A DNA stretch of 64,000 bases from assembly GCA_951812805.1 (NCBI GenBank), contig CATOSZ010000017.1, positions 1 to 64,000 on the forward strand, in the 5' to 3' direction. Positions 1 to 8,482 of the stretch are shown here, piece after piece. Made by a program: the position numbers and the translations under genes. Origin of the DNA: an uncultured Alphaproteobacteria bacterium. GTDB lineage: Bacteria; Pseudomonadota; Alphaproteobacteria; GCA-2731375. The notes beneath the pieces are model-generated. The model was given only the letters and a program-made list of their open reading frames with translations, ran no database searches and was not told the DNA's origin. Each line of letters opens with the position of its first letter. Position 1 is the first letter of the stretch.

Positions 1-156
1 GCGGCTTTCTGGATGCGTTCGCTTTTGCTCTCCTTGAGATGGATCATGTTGAGCTAGCGGTTGGCATCCAGCCAGTCCTCATGGATTTCGATCGCGAGAG
101 CCCGGACCAGCCGGAGGCAGCTCATCCACCCCATCGGCCCGGACTTGTGCCCCAGC
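1..156 (-). pseudogene. IS256-family (mutator-type) transposase C-terminal remnant
   Basis: Read on the minus strand, this stretch gives GHKSGPMGWMSCLRLVRAL followed by AIEIHEDWLDANR, a stop, and LNMIHLKESKSERIQKAA. This matches from memory the C-terminal part of IS256/mutator transposases. The reading frame carries an in-frame TAG at 54-56 (complement) where the family usually has a Tyr codon. Similarity ends upstream at a second stop near 156. The rest of the C-terminus lies off the left edge of the window. It is a dead fragment beside the IS21 element. Family recognition is by eye, without a search. Confidence 0.65.
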
Positions 157-220
157 TACGAAACCCCTTTTGCAGAACAATCTGTACAGGACCCGTTTTG
201 ATTTGCCCGCCTTTGCGATG

Positions 221-269
221 AAAGCCCCCAGGCTGATTGGCTCCATATAGCGGATCAGCCTGGGGCTTT
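221..269. terminator. Strong inverted repeat downstream of istB
   Basis: AAAGCCCCCAGGCTGAT (221-237) is followed after a 16-base loop by ATCAGCCTGGGGCTTT (254-269). The arms match apart from one extra C. The stem begins with A's and ends with T's, as in bidirectional intrinsic terminators. It lies just past the istB stop codon (283-285, complement), so it could end istAB transcription or block read-through into the element. No longer T-run follows, so termination strength is uncertain. Confidence 0.45.
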
Positions 270-362
270 GCTTACAGGGCGGCTACTTTTGTCGTCGCTG
301 TTTGCTTTGTGCGAAGCGGTAAGACATGTTGCCTGTTTCGATGATTGCGCAGTGATGCGTTA

Positions 363-1531
363 TACCAGTCGACATTGATGTCAACTCGCGGTTGGATTCC
401 CTTGCTGGCTGATTTCTGACTCAATTGTGGTGATTCGGAAGAGGGGGATCACCATGGGTCGGGGTATTGCCTTGCGCGAGGATTTCGATGCGGCGGCGTT
501 GCGACGTCTGGCCAAGGGATCGAGGGATGCTAAACAGATCCGGCGCTTGCTTTCGCTTGCTGTGATCTACGAGGGCGGGAGTCGGACGGAGGCCGCGCGG
601 ACGGGGGACGTCGGCCTTCAGGTGATCCGTGACTGGGTGCTGCGTTTCAACGCGGAGGGCCCGGCCGGCCTGATCGACCGCAAGGCGCCGGGCGCGGCGA
701 AGAAACTGGACCCGGCGCAACGGGACGCCTTGGCGGCCCGGGTGGAAGCGGGACCGGATCCGGCGCGCGACGGCGTCATGCGCTGGCGGCTAGCGGATCT
801 GGTCGACTGGATCGGCGAGAGCTTCGCGATCACGCTCGACCAGCGGACGGTGAGCCGGGAGCTGAAGGCGATGGGCTTCGCCAGGATGACGATGCGGCCG
901 CGCCATCACGCCCAGGAGCCGGGGGTGATCGAGGACTTCAAAAAAAATTCCCCGAGCTGGTCGCGCGGGCTCGCAAAGCACTCCCCGACGGCACCGGGAT
1001 AGAGATCTGGTGGCAGGATGAAACCCGCGTCGGACAGAAGAACAAGCATGCCCGGCGCTGGGCCCGGCGCGGCACACGGCCACGCACCCCGCACGATCAG
1101 CGCACCAAGTCGGCCTATATCTTCGGCGCCATCTGCCCCGAGCGCGGCACCGGCGCCGCCATCGTCCAGCAACGCTGCAACACCGCCGCCATGCAGCAGC
1201 ATCTGGAGGAAATCTCCGTCCAGGTTCAACCCGGAGCCCATGCCTTGATGCTGCTCGACCGGGCCGGCTGGCACACCACGAAACGGCTCGACGTCCCGGC
1301 CAACATAACCCTCCTGCCGCTGCCGCCGAGATCGCCCGAACTCAATCCTGCCGAGAACGTCTGGCAGTACATCCGAAACAACTGGCTCTCCGACATCGTC
1401 TTCGAAGACCAGGACGACATCACCGATCATTGCTGCAAGGCCTGGAACAACCTCATCGCACAGCCGGACAGAATCAAATCCATCGGACGAAGATCATGGG
1501 CCATCGGGTTCTGATCATTGTCGATTGGTAT
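363..1531 (+). mobile_element. IS630-family insertion sequence
   Basis: The element is about 1.17 kb, normal for IS630. Its ends are imperfect inverted repeats: TACCAGTCGACATTGAT at 363-379, and inward from the right end ATACCAATCGACAATGAT at 1531-1514. It is flanked by TA at 361-362 and 1532-1533, the TA target duplication typical of IS630/Tc1-mariner elements. The target site is inside istB, whose frame is restored when the element and one TA are removed. The element encodes one DDE transposase in two overlapping frames. Confidence 0.88.
454..1514 (+). CDS. IS630-family DDE transposase, made by -1 frameshift
   Basis: The transposase cuts and joins IS630 at TA sites. The first frame (ATG 454, or GTG 427) encodes the N-terminal helix-turn-helix part and would stop at 1002. 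The catalytic part lies in the -1 frame and runs to 1514. The switch is at a run of eight A's (940-947), where A-AAA-AAA slippage changes KKN into KKKFPELV. The joined protein of about 353 residues has the DDE motifs [19 protein letters not shown] and [14 protein letters not shown]. Two-frame organisation is common in IS630. The frame change could also be a mutation, but the slippery run makes programmed shifting more likely. The stop lies within the right inverted repeat. Confidence 0.88.
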
Positions 1532-2181
1532 TACACGATCCAGCAACGCGGTTGTCATTTTTGCATCTCCGAAGACGGAGACCCATTCCCCGAACTCCAG
1601 ATTGGTGGTGATGATGACGCTGGTCTTCTCATAGAGTTTGCTGATCAGGTGGAACAAGAGCGCACCGCCGGATTTGGGGAATGGGATATAGCCCAGTTCG
1701 TCGATGATGACGCAATCCATGGCCGTCAGTTGCCGGATGATCTTGCCGGCGTTGCCTTCGGCCTGTTCCTTGATCAGCGCATTGATCAGATCGACGGCGT
1801 TGAAGAAACGGACCTTCTTTCCCTGATTGATCAACAGCGTCCCCAGAGCAATGGCGATGTGGGTTTTGCCCGTACCGGTTCCGCCCACCAGAATGAGGTT
1901 GTGGGCCTCCTGGGTGAACTGCCCTGAGCAGAAGGGGTCGATTTGCGCTTGGGTGACGGCGGCTAGGCCGTAATCGAAAGTGGCGAAGTCCTTATGGTGG
2001 GGGAACTTCGAGGCCCGCATTTGGTGCTGGATAGAGCGCACCCGGCGCTCTACAGTCTCGGCGTCGATCAGTTGCTTTATCGCAGTGGTCAGACTTGGCG
2101 GCTTGCGCGCGGCCAGCAAAGCTTCGGCGCAAGCCGCCATTCCATACAGCCTCAGGGCGATCAGTTGGTCTATCAAAGCTT

Positions 2182-3681
2182 TCATGCGACGGCCTCCCCG
2201 GCAACGCACAGCGTCTCATAGCGCTTGCAGTCCGCTTCGGGCCGCAAGGTCAGTTGCGGATAGGCGTGGCTCTCGCCCCATGGCGCGATGACCGGCTCCA
2301 CCAGTTGGTTGATCAGATTGATGATGGCCGGAAGGCGCAGCGTGTTCTGCTCCACGGCCAGTTCACAGGCTATCTCGACCACCTCGATCCCGTGATCCTG
2401 GGCCAGCAGGAGCAGATCGACAAACTCCCGGTCCCCGCCTTTGCCGGCCATGTAATGCGCCCTGACCCGGTGCATCGCCTCAGGCAATTGCCAACCCACA
2501 AAGGGCGCGCCATCTCTCAGCGCGCCGGGCTTGCGGTCGAGTAGGGGCAGGTAATGCCAGGGCTCGAAATAGCTGGCGTTGCGGGTAAAGCGGCGCTTGT
2601 GCTCGGCAATCACATTCTGCCCTGACACAACCACGATCCGGTCCGCATAGGCGCGCAGAGAGACAAGCTCCCCGGCGAACCGGGAGGGGACGCTATAGCG
2701 ATTGGTGGCATATTGGACCAGACAGGTAGAGCGGACACGAGCGGCCTTCTCAACATAGCCGTCAAAAGCCCGGCCCAGGGGACGCAGTTCGGCGCACTCG
2801 TCTGCGAACACGTCCGAGATCTTGCGATCCGATTGTTCGGGGTGGGCGCGATTCGCCAATTCCTCGCAGCGCAGACGCAACCAGCCGTTCAGCGCATCCA
2901 GATCGTCAAAGGCGGGCTTGGGCGCAAACAGCTGTCCCCGCAGGAACCCAACCTGGTTCTCAATCTGACCCTTCTCCCACCCCGCCGCGGGTGTGCAAGC
3001 AACCGGTTCCATCACATAGTGGTTCATCAACGCCAGAAAGCGCGGATGGAACACACGGTCCTTAGAGCGCGAAACATAGGTTACCATCGTCTTGGGGTTG
3101 TCGATGATCACCCGGCGCGGTACGCCGCCATAGAAAGACATCGCCCGTGCAAAGGCGTCCAGCACCATCTCCTGAGATTCGCTGGGATAGGCAACAACAA
3201 AGGGCTTGCGGCTATGACATAGGCGGAAGTGGGCAACCTTTACCTTCTGCTCGACACCGCCCAGGACAGCGTATTCCGTGCTCCAGTCAAACTGGAGCGC
3301 GTCACCTGCCGTAAAGTGCAACGGAATGAACGCATCCCCCGATCCGGCGCCAGAACGCTTCAGGTCGCGGACAAACCTCTGAACCGTCGAGTAGGATCCG
3401 CTATAGCCTTCCGACACAAGCTGCTCATAAAGCTTCTTGGCCGTCCGGCGCTCACGGCGCGGGCGCCCCAGGTCCTGCTCAAAGAGCGCCCGAAGCCGGC
3501 TGGCGAAGCCATCGCTAAGCTTACGCCGGACGGGTGAAACGCGCCGCTGATAGCTCGGTGGATCGCCGTCCTTCAGATACTTCTTAATCGTGTTCCGCGA
3601 CAAACCAGTCTGACGAGATACAGATCGGATACTCCGACCCTCCCGTAATATCCAACGTCGGATCTTCAATACGCTTTCCAT
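2182..3681 (-). CDS. istA: IS21-family transposase IstA
   Basis: IstA is the DDE recombinase of IS21. The start at 3681 ([10 protein letters not shown]) is preceded by purine-rich sequence; a GTG at 3708 would add nine residues. The N-terminus holds a helix-turn-helix ([17 protein letters not shown]). The catalytic core shows [17 protein letters not shown] and [11 protein letters not shown], which carry the D, D and E residues. A C-terminal Mu-type domain follows (YATNRYSVP). The length of about 499 residues is normal. It overlaps istB by four bases, so the two are translationally coupled. The gene looks intact, although its istB partner is broken. Confidence 0.93.
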   Translation of the reverse strand: MESVLKIRRWILREGRSIRSVSRQTGLSRNTIKKYLKDGDPPSYQRRVSPVRRKLSDGFASRLRALFEQDLGRPRRERRTAKKLYEQLVSEGYSGSYSTVQRFVRDLKRSGAGSGDAFIPLHFTAGDALQFDWSTEYAVLGGVEQKVKVAHFRLCHSRKPFVVAYPSESQEMVLDAFARAMSFYGGVPRRVIIDNPKTMVTYVSRSKDRVFHPRFLALMNHYVMEPVACTPAAGWEKGQIENQVGFLRGQLFAPKPAFDDLDALNGWLRLRCEELANRAHPEQSDRKISDVFADECAELRPLGRAFDGYVEKAARVRSTCLVQYATNRYSVPSRFAGELVSLRAYADRIVVVSGQNVIAEHKRRFTRNASYFEPWHYLPLLDRKPGALRDGAPFVGWQLPEAMHRVRAHYMAGKGGDREFVDLLLLAQDHGIEVVEIACELAVEQNTLRLPAIINLINQLVEPVIAPWGESHAYPQLTLRPEADCKRYETLCVAGEAVA

Positions 3682-3735
3682 CAATACCACCTGCTCTTTC
3701 CTCCGCACTGTTCCGTGCGGATGCTAGCGTTCCAG

Positions 3736-3797
3736 GTGGGTCAATTCTTACCGCTCATAACCCACCAAAGTGGGTCAGTTTTGCATGCCGATTCACA
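3736..3797. repeat. IS21 terminal repeat region (right end)
   Basis: GTGGGTCAATTCTTACCG begins near 3737, and GTGGGTCAGTTTTGCATGCC follows near 3770. The pair matches the multiple short terminal repeats that IS21 transposases bind. The last copy runs into GATTCACA at 3790-3797, after which the reading frame of a monooxygenase begins, so the element boundary is at about 3795-3797. Confidence 0.65.
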
Positions 3798-4835
3798 CCC
3801 GCCCATGTGGCCGAGGTGAAGGCCAACTATCCCGCACTGCGTGCCCGGGCGCGTTCGCGGCCGACGGGCTTCTATTTCCCCTTCGACCTGCGCCCCGCCC
3901 TCTCCGTCGACGAAACGGAACGCACGGCGCAGTACGAGGAATTCTGGGCCCGCGGCGGCCTGCCGATGCTGGGCGCCTTCGGCGACCTGCTGTTCGACGC
4001 CGACGCGAACGAGACGCTGGCCGAATTCGCCCGCGACAAGATCCGCCGTAAGGTCGACGATCCCGCAGTCGCCGCCCTGCTCGCGCCCGACAACGTCTTC
4101 GGCTGCAAACGGCTCTGCGTCGATACCGGCTATTACGAGACCTTCAACGAAGCCCATGTCCTCCTGGTCGACATCTCGAAATCCGGGATCGAGCGCTTTA
4201 CCCGCAGCGGCCTGGTGGCCGGCGGCGAGGCTTATGATTTCGACGCCATCGTCTGTGCTACCGGCTTCGCCGCCATGACCGGCGCCTTCGACAAGATCGC
4301 CATCACCGGGCGCGACGGCCTGACCCTGGCGAAAAAGTGGGAGGCGGGACCGCGCAGCTATCTCGGCCTGACCACCGCCGGCTTTCCGAACTTCTTCACC
4401 ATCACCGGGCCCGGCAGCCCCTCCGTGCTGGCCAGCATGATCCAGGCGATCGAACAGCACGCCGACTGGATCGCCGATTGCATCGCCCACATGGCGAGGA
4501 TCGGCGCCGAGACCATCGAGCCGCGCCTGGCCGACGAGGACGCCTGGGTCGACGAGGTCAACGAGGCGGCGGACCGCTCGCTCCGCTCCACCTGCTCCTC
4601 CTGGTACGTCGGCGCCAACATCCCGGGCCGGCCGCGCGTCTTCATGCCCTACATCGGCGGCTTTCCGATCTATGTCGAAACATGCAACGAGGTGGTGGCG
4701 CGCGGCTACGACGGCTTTGACTTCGCCGGCCCGGGTTTGCGCGACGCCGCGCCCCGCTTCGAGTTCCTCGAGCGCTGGCGGGCCCCGCCGCTCAGCCCGG
4801 AGGAGATGGCGCTGCGCCACGGCCCGGTGATCTGA
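3798..4835 (+). pseudogene. Baeyer-Villiger/flavin monooxygenase, 5' end lost to IS21
   Basis: The frame (a GTG at 3807 could restart it) covers the C-terminal 340 residues of a class B flavoprotein monooxygenase. Visible features include ALSVDETERTAQYEEFW, KRLCVDTGYYETFN, the YDFDAIVCATGFAAMTG segment near the C-terminal FAD contact, FTITGPGSPSVLASM and SSWYVGANIPGRPRVFMPY. Enzymes of this family (cyclohexanone/phenylacetone monooxygenase type) are usually 540-600 residues long and begin with a GxGxxG FAD fold. That fold and the start of the NADPH domain are missing. The frame stays open right up to the IS21 end, so the element removed the 5' part. No matching N-terminal fragment lies on the other side of the element. 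The remnant is presumably inactive. Confidence 0.85.
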
Positions 4836-4880
4836 GCCCGTGGGATCTGAGGCCTGGGATCTCGAGCCCTGGGATCTCGA
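4836..4880. repeat. 15-bp tandem repeat, three units
   Basis: Three head-to-tail units, GCCCGTGGGATCTGA, GGCCTGGGATCTCGA and GCCCTGGGATCTCGA, start directly after the monooxygenase stop codon. A fourth, decayed unit may follow (GTCCTTGGACC). They lie between two genes and have no evident function. Confidence 0.7.
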
Positions 4881-4973
4881 GTCCTTGGACCGCATCCGGC
4901 ATCCGAGCTAAGCTCCCCCGCCGGCACCGCTTCGGGCGCCGGAAGATTTCCAGGCACGAGGGAGACGGCGGCG

Positions 4974-6707
4974 ATGGGTGAGAAGACGCGGGTGGTGGGC
5001 ACGGGCGGCGAGCTGCTCATGCATCAGCTGGTGGCGCAGGACGTGGACTACGCCTTCACCAACACCGGCAGCGCCGAGGCCGGCTTCTTCGATGCCTTCC
5101 TCACCGTGCCGGGGGTGCAGCCGATCCTGTTGCTGGCGGAATCGATCGTCCTCGCCGCGGCCGACGGCTATGCCAAGGCGGCGCGCAAGCCGGCCTTCGT
5201 CAACGTCCATCTGGCGGCCGGCACGCGGCAGGGCTCGGGCCAGCTGCAGAACGCCTATTTCGACGGCACCCCCATGGTGGTGACCGCGGCAATGCGCGAC
5301 GCCGGCACCTTCGGCGACCACAACACGCTCGGCGCCAGCGCCGGCTTCTCGCAGATGGGCGCGGTGGAGGACATCACCAAGGCGCGCTGGGAGGTGAACG
5401 CGGCCGAGGGCATCCCGCTGGCGACCAGGCGCGCCTTCAAGGCCGCCAGCACGCTGCCGACGGGGCCGGTCTATCTCGGCTATTCGGGCGCGGCGCTCGA
5501 CGCCAAGGACGTGGAAGGCACGATCCAGGCCGCAGGCGGGCTGGAGATGGCGGAGGTGCCGGGCGGCGGGACCATCGCCAAGATCCACGACGCCCTGTTG
5601 AATGCCGAAAAGCCGCTGGTCGTCGTCGGCCCGGACGTGCGCAACGCCGGCGCCGGGCGCCAGCTGCTGGAGCTGGTGGAGAACTACGCGCTGCCCGTCG
5701 CCGTCGGCTTCTACGACTTCGGCGCCTTCCCGCCGAGCCATCCCCACTTCGCCGGCAACATCGACGCCATGGCGGAGGAGGCGTGGGACGTCGTGCTCTG
5801 CGTCGGCTACCGGCAGAACACGCGGGCGAGTGCCGCGGACGAGAAGTTCCGCGACGCCCACACCATCATCGGCCTCGGCCACGATCCCGCGACCATGGGC
5901 AACACCTTCGCCCTCGACCTCGACCTCTGGGGCGATGTCGGCCGCTCGCTCGCCGCGGTGAACGGACAGTGGAAACCTGACCACGCCAACCTCGCCCACA
6001 TCCAGAAGCGCAAACAGGCCCTGCGCGAGGCCGGCGCGGCACGGCTGGCGCAGAACGCGGCGGACGCGGACGCGCGGAGCGGCGACAACCCGATCCACCC
6101 GCGCTATCTCGGCGATGCCATGGCGCGGAACCTGGCGGAGAACACCATGATGGTCTCCGAAAACTTCCGCGCCTACGACCATCTGATGCCCTTCGGCTAC
6201 GGGGAGAAGGACTGGCGCCTGGTCCGCACGGCGGGGGGTAGTCTCGGCTACGGCCTCGGCGGGGCGATCGGCGCCCAGCTCGGCGACCCGGACCGGCCCG
6301 TGGTGCTCTCGATCGGCGACGGCGGCGTGATGTACGGGCCGTCCGGCTTCTGGACCATGGCACGCTATTCCCTGCCGATCCTGACCGTGGTCTGGAACAA
6401 CAAGAACTACCAGACCGTGCGCACCAACTTCGCCGCCTGGGGCGGCAACATGAAGGCGCAGGACCGCTATCCCGAAACCTACCTCGGCGACCCCGCGATC
6501 GATTTCGTCATGCTGGCCAAGGCGCAAGGCATCGAGGGCGAACACGTACATGAGCCGGGCGCGCTCGATGCGGCGCTGCAACGTGGCCGCGACGCCCAGG
6601 CCCGCGGTGAGCCCTATTTGCTCGACGTCCACATCGCCAACGAAGGCCTCGCCGCCGGTGCGGACGCGACGACGTGGCACCAGAAGTTCGCGCTGGCGGA
6701 GGATTAA
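4974..6707 (+). CDS. Thiamine diphosphate-dependent enzyme, acetolactate synthase-like
   Basis: This is a ThDP enzyme of the acetolactate synthase/benzoylformate decarboxylase superfamily, 577 residues. The N-terminal Pyr domain has the cofactor-activating Glu at about 56 (LLLAESIVLAAADGYAKA). A central domain spans roughly 195-335. The C-terminal PP domain has the Mg/ThDP motif GDGG at 448-451 and its Asn end at 475-476 (VVWNNKNY). The substrate cannot be told from sequence; decarboxylation or carboligation of a 2-oxo acid is likely. A purine-rich GAGGGAGA lies about 11 bases upstream of the ATG. It stands alone between a broken monooxygenase and a low-GC islet. Confidence 0.85.
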   Translation: MGEKTRVVGTGGELLMHQLVAQDVDYAFTNTGSAEAGFFDAFLTVPGVQPILLLAESIVLAAADGYAKAARKPAFVNVHLAAGTRQGSGQLQNAYFDGTPMVVTAAMRDAGTFGDHNTLGASAGFSQMGAVEDITKARWEVNAAEGIPLATRRAFKAASTLPTGPVYLGYSGAALDAKDVEGTIQAAGGLEMAEVPGGGTIAKIHDALLNAEKPLVVVGPDVRNAGAGRQLLELVENYALPVAVGFYDFGAFPPSHPHFAGNIDAMAEEAWDVVLCVGYRQNTRASAADEKFRDAHTIIGLGHDPATMGNTFALDLDLWGDVGRSLAAVNGQWKPDHANLAHIQKRKQALREAGAARLAQNAADADARSGDNPIHPRYLGDAMARNLAENTMMVSENFRAYDHLMPFGYGEKDWRLVRTAGGSLGYGLGGAIGAQLGDPDRPVVLSIGDGGVMYGPSGFWTMARYSLPILTVVWNNKNYQTVRTNFAAWGGNMKAQDRYPETYLGDPAIDFVMLAKAQGIEGEHVHEPGALDAALQRGRDAQARGEPYLLDVHIANEGLAAGADATTWHQKFALAED

Positions 6708-6846
6708 AGCGGGGGGTCGGCCGTAAGGTGCGGTGTGGGCCGAGTGCGCGGGACCGGTGTATCGCGCACGGCAGAGCTCGCGACGCAATGCCACTCGAGG
6801 CAACATGCAAGACGCGACCCCATGCGCATGATGAGGAGAACGCATT

Positions 6847-7578
6847 GTGCCCCCGAAGAAGGAGGAATCGGACAGCAAGGCGTGTGCACTTCGCCCGCTC
6901 GCCTCGGAATGGCTGGAAATGGAAAGGAACAGGTCCAAACTCTTGAACTTTCTCGACCGGCCGTTCGTAGTGACGTTCATCGGCGGCGTCATCATCGCGG
7001 CTTTGACTTTCCTGTGGCAAGATTTCCAACGGCGGCAAGCGACCTCAGCCGCCTATGAAACGGCGCTCGCCACGCAACAGATCGATCTTCTGAAACAATT
7101 GTCGCCGGCCTTTGAAGGATCAGGCGGAGCGCTGAACGGCTGGTTCACAAGATTGATTTGGATCGCCGAAGAAACAAACAATGTTCTACGCGAGCCTAAC
7201 GAGACCACCAAGCAGATGAGGAATGACAGCATCGATGGATGGAAAAAGGAAATCCTAAGCCAGGAAGAAAGGTTCAACGCTTCCGGTACCTTAGATGGAG
7301 TCTTGAACCTGACTTCATCGCTATATCGATGCAAGTCGGTATCAAAGCCAGCTCGGGACCTGAGCACGGTCTGGCAAGGTTTTCAGGGGTATTTTCAGAC
7401 ATTCAATCGTGAATGGAACGACAAACAGTTGCTCGACAAGGAGAAGATCGACAAGGCCTCGGCCTTTCGAAAAGCGACTGTCGACAGGATGAACAAGCTC
7501 AAAGCGGAACTCCTCCGAGAAATGGCCCTGGAACTTGTGGGCTTTCGTGATGGAACTCGCCGCTGCGCCAGCCCGTGA
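6847..7578 (+). CDS. Orphan membrane-anchored protein in a low-GC islet
   Basis: I do not recognise this 243-residue protein. It starts at GTG 6847 with a good GAGGAGA ribosome site. After about 40 hydrophilic residues there is one likely membrane span (VVTFIGGVIIAALTFLW, about 42-58). A soluble, charged, helix-rich tail follows, with coiled-coil character near the end (DKEKIDKASAFRKATVDRMN). Positive residues before the span (ERNRSKLL, DRP) suggest the tail may be inside or outside depending on insertion; topology is not settled. Base composition is clearly lower in GC than its neighbours and codon use is more relaxed, consistent with recent acquisition. Confidence 0.6.
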   Translation: MPPKKEESDSKACALRPLASEWLEMERNRSKLLNFLDRPFVVTFIGGVIIAALTFLWQDFQRRQATSAAYETALATQQIDLLKQLSPAFEGSGGALNGWFTRLIWIAEETNNVLREPNETTKQMRNDSIDGWKKEILSQEERFNASGTLDGVLNLTSSLYRCKSVSKPARDLSTVWQGFQGYFQTFNREWNDKQLLDKEKIDKASAFRKATVDRMNKLKAELLREMALELVGFRDGTRRCASP

Positions 7579-7647
7579 CCAGGACAGGCGCACAGCGGTA
7601 GAGGCCAAGTGTTGTTTAACAAATTCCCACGGTTAGTGCATGTTCTC

Positions 7648-7709
7648 GGGGTCAAGTCTTGCATTTTTCCTAGAGAATTCCAATGAAGGAAAAATGCAAG
7701 ACTTGCCCC
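7648..7709. repeat. REP-like palindrome (candidate RAYT-type element)
   Basis: Left arm 7648-7671 (GGGGTCAAGTCTTGCATTTT then TCCT) pairs with right arm 7687-7709 (AGGAAAAATGCAAGACTTG then CCCC). The match is perfect over 19 bases, then one base is missing. The loop is 15 bases. Elements starting GGGGTC and containing CTTGCATTTT are, as I recall, typical of REP sequences moved by REP-associated tyrosine transposases. No such transposase is in the window, so this assignment is inference. Confidence 0.6.
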
Positions 7710-7949
7710 ATTACCTGTACTTCTTCTCGCGATGCCGGCAAAGGCCCACACCCGATACTGGCATATCGTCGTTGCTGATAGGACGACCCTAAATCAATTA
7801 CGCCATGTCACCGTAATTCGAAAAGAAATCCGACGTGAATTTACCCAAGAGCTATCCAGCCGCCTTTGGTAACAAGGTATCAGACACTCCCACCAAGTCT
7901 TGTACGGGAGTAAATGTGGAATCGGAACATCTGATTCCGACTTTCAATG

Positions 7950-8178
7950 CTAGCAGGCTGCTGAAAGAATCGGCTATCAGGTGGCGCAAGAATTTGCTGG
8001 ATTTGGTTTTGCAAGGAAGGCGCGGCACCAGAGGTCACCCTACCGGATCTACGCGCCGTCAGGACAGGATTTTGGGTGCGTCAGCCGGTCCCTTCGTGTC
8101 AATGATGTACAATACCGCCCAGTGATCAAGATATTTCGTGCCGTGCCCCTTCAAACGACTTTTTCAGCAGCCTGCTAG
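7950..8178. mobile_element. MITE-like element with CTAG ends
   Basis: CTAGCAGGCTGCTGAAA at 7950-7966 is mirrored by TTTCAGCAGCCTGCTAG at 8162-8178, giving 17-base perfect inverted termini when the palindromic CTAG is included. The 229-bp element has no coding capacity. CTAG is either a target duplication or part of the repeat; being a palindrome, it cannot be assigned. The GGCTGCTGAAA terminus resembles those of some IS families that target CTAG (IS1182-like, from memory), so it may be moved in trans by such an element. Confidence 0.65.
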
Positions 8179-8327
8179 TGCGAATGGTTGGCCTGATTGC
8201 ACAACAAAAACTACTAACTAAGAACGAGGAGATGTGACCTACCCTGCCTCGCTTCATAGATCAGGCCGGTATGATGATTGACGGAAGAAATATTTTGTAG
8301 ACTGCAATGGTAGACCAGTAAAATAAA

Positions 8328-8351
8328 GGGGTCGCGTCTTATATCTTTCCT
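8328..8351. repeat. Diverged half-copy of the REP-like arm
   Basis: GGGGTCGCGTCTTATATCTT then TCCT aligns without gaps to the left arm of the palindrome at 7648-7671, with 18 or 19 of 24 bases identical including the GGGGTC start and TTTCCT end. No partner arm is present. It looks like a degenerate half-element of the same family. Confidence 0.4.
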
Positions 8352-8482
8352 GGCGCCAAGCTCAGAGCGAAAGTTCCATACTCTGAATCCCGCCTCCTTC
8401 GCTCGTCGCACACCACTACTCCCTCCCCTGCGCGCTCCCCACCCCATTTGTCCCGATTTGGCACAAGTGCTAGCCTCCGCCC

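Larger units (their letters stand above)
283..2185 (-). pseudogene. istB: IstB-like ATPase of IS21, split by IS630 insertion
   Basis: IstB is the AAA+ helper ATPase that works with the IstA transposase. From the start at 2185 the protein shows GGTGTGKTH (Walker A), [11 protein letters not shown] (Walker B) and the terminal-domain motif MTTALLDRV. After DRV the frame runs into IS630 sequence and ends artificially at 1427. The missing tail, THHCAIIETGNMSYRF and a basic end to a stop at 283-285, lies on the far side of the IS630 at 283-360. Removing 363-1533 (the element plus one TA copy) rejoins DRV to THHC in frame, so the gene was intact before insertion. The start overlaps the istA stop (ATGA). 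The truncated form may still bind ATP but lacks the conserved C-terminus. Confidence 0.9.
183..3797 (-). mobile_element. IS21-family element (istA-istB), interrupted by IS630
   Basis: An istA/istB pair on the minus strand with a four-base ATGA overlap is the hallmark of IS21. The right end is well marked by repeated GTGGGTCA-type motifs and a terminal ...GATTCACA at about 3790-3797, where coding sequence of a monooxygenase resumes. The left end, downstream of istB, was not resolved. The TGT at 183 is a guess, and I could not match it convincingly to the right terminus. A complete IS630 element lies inside istB. The element separates an IS256 remnant from the 3' part of a monooxygenase gene, so flanking DNA has been lost or rearranged. 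Confidence 0.75.
7579..8482. other. Gene-free low-GC stretch holding small repeats
   Basis: About 900 bases lie between the orphan protein and the sigma-54 activator gene. No convincing protein gene was found; the short open frames here lack ribosome sites and family resemblance. The stretch contains a long palindrome (7648-7709), a MITE-like element (7950-8178) and a diverged half-copy of the palindrome arm (8328-8351). It reads as a landing zone for small mobile repeats. Confidence 0.6.

Noticed and set aside
183-282. Matching IS21 left terminus
   Set aside because: Only loose resemblance to the right-end repeats (TGT, GGACCCGTTTTG); not enough to set the boundary, so the element start is given as approximate.
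7835-8178. Small proteins (96 and 65 residues) in the low-GC stretch
   Set aside because: No ribosome sites, they cross the MITE-like ends, and they have no family features.
8459-8474. A -24/-12 (sigma-54) promoter just before the activator gene (TGGCAC then GCTAGC)
   Set aside because: The GG-to-GC distance is one base too long, the -12 element does not read TTGC, and it lies only about 10 bases before the ATG.
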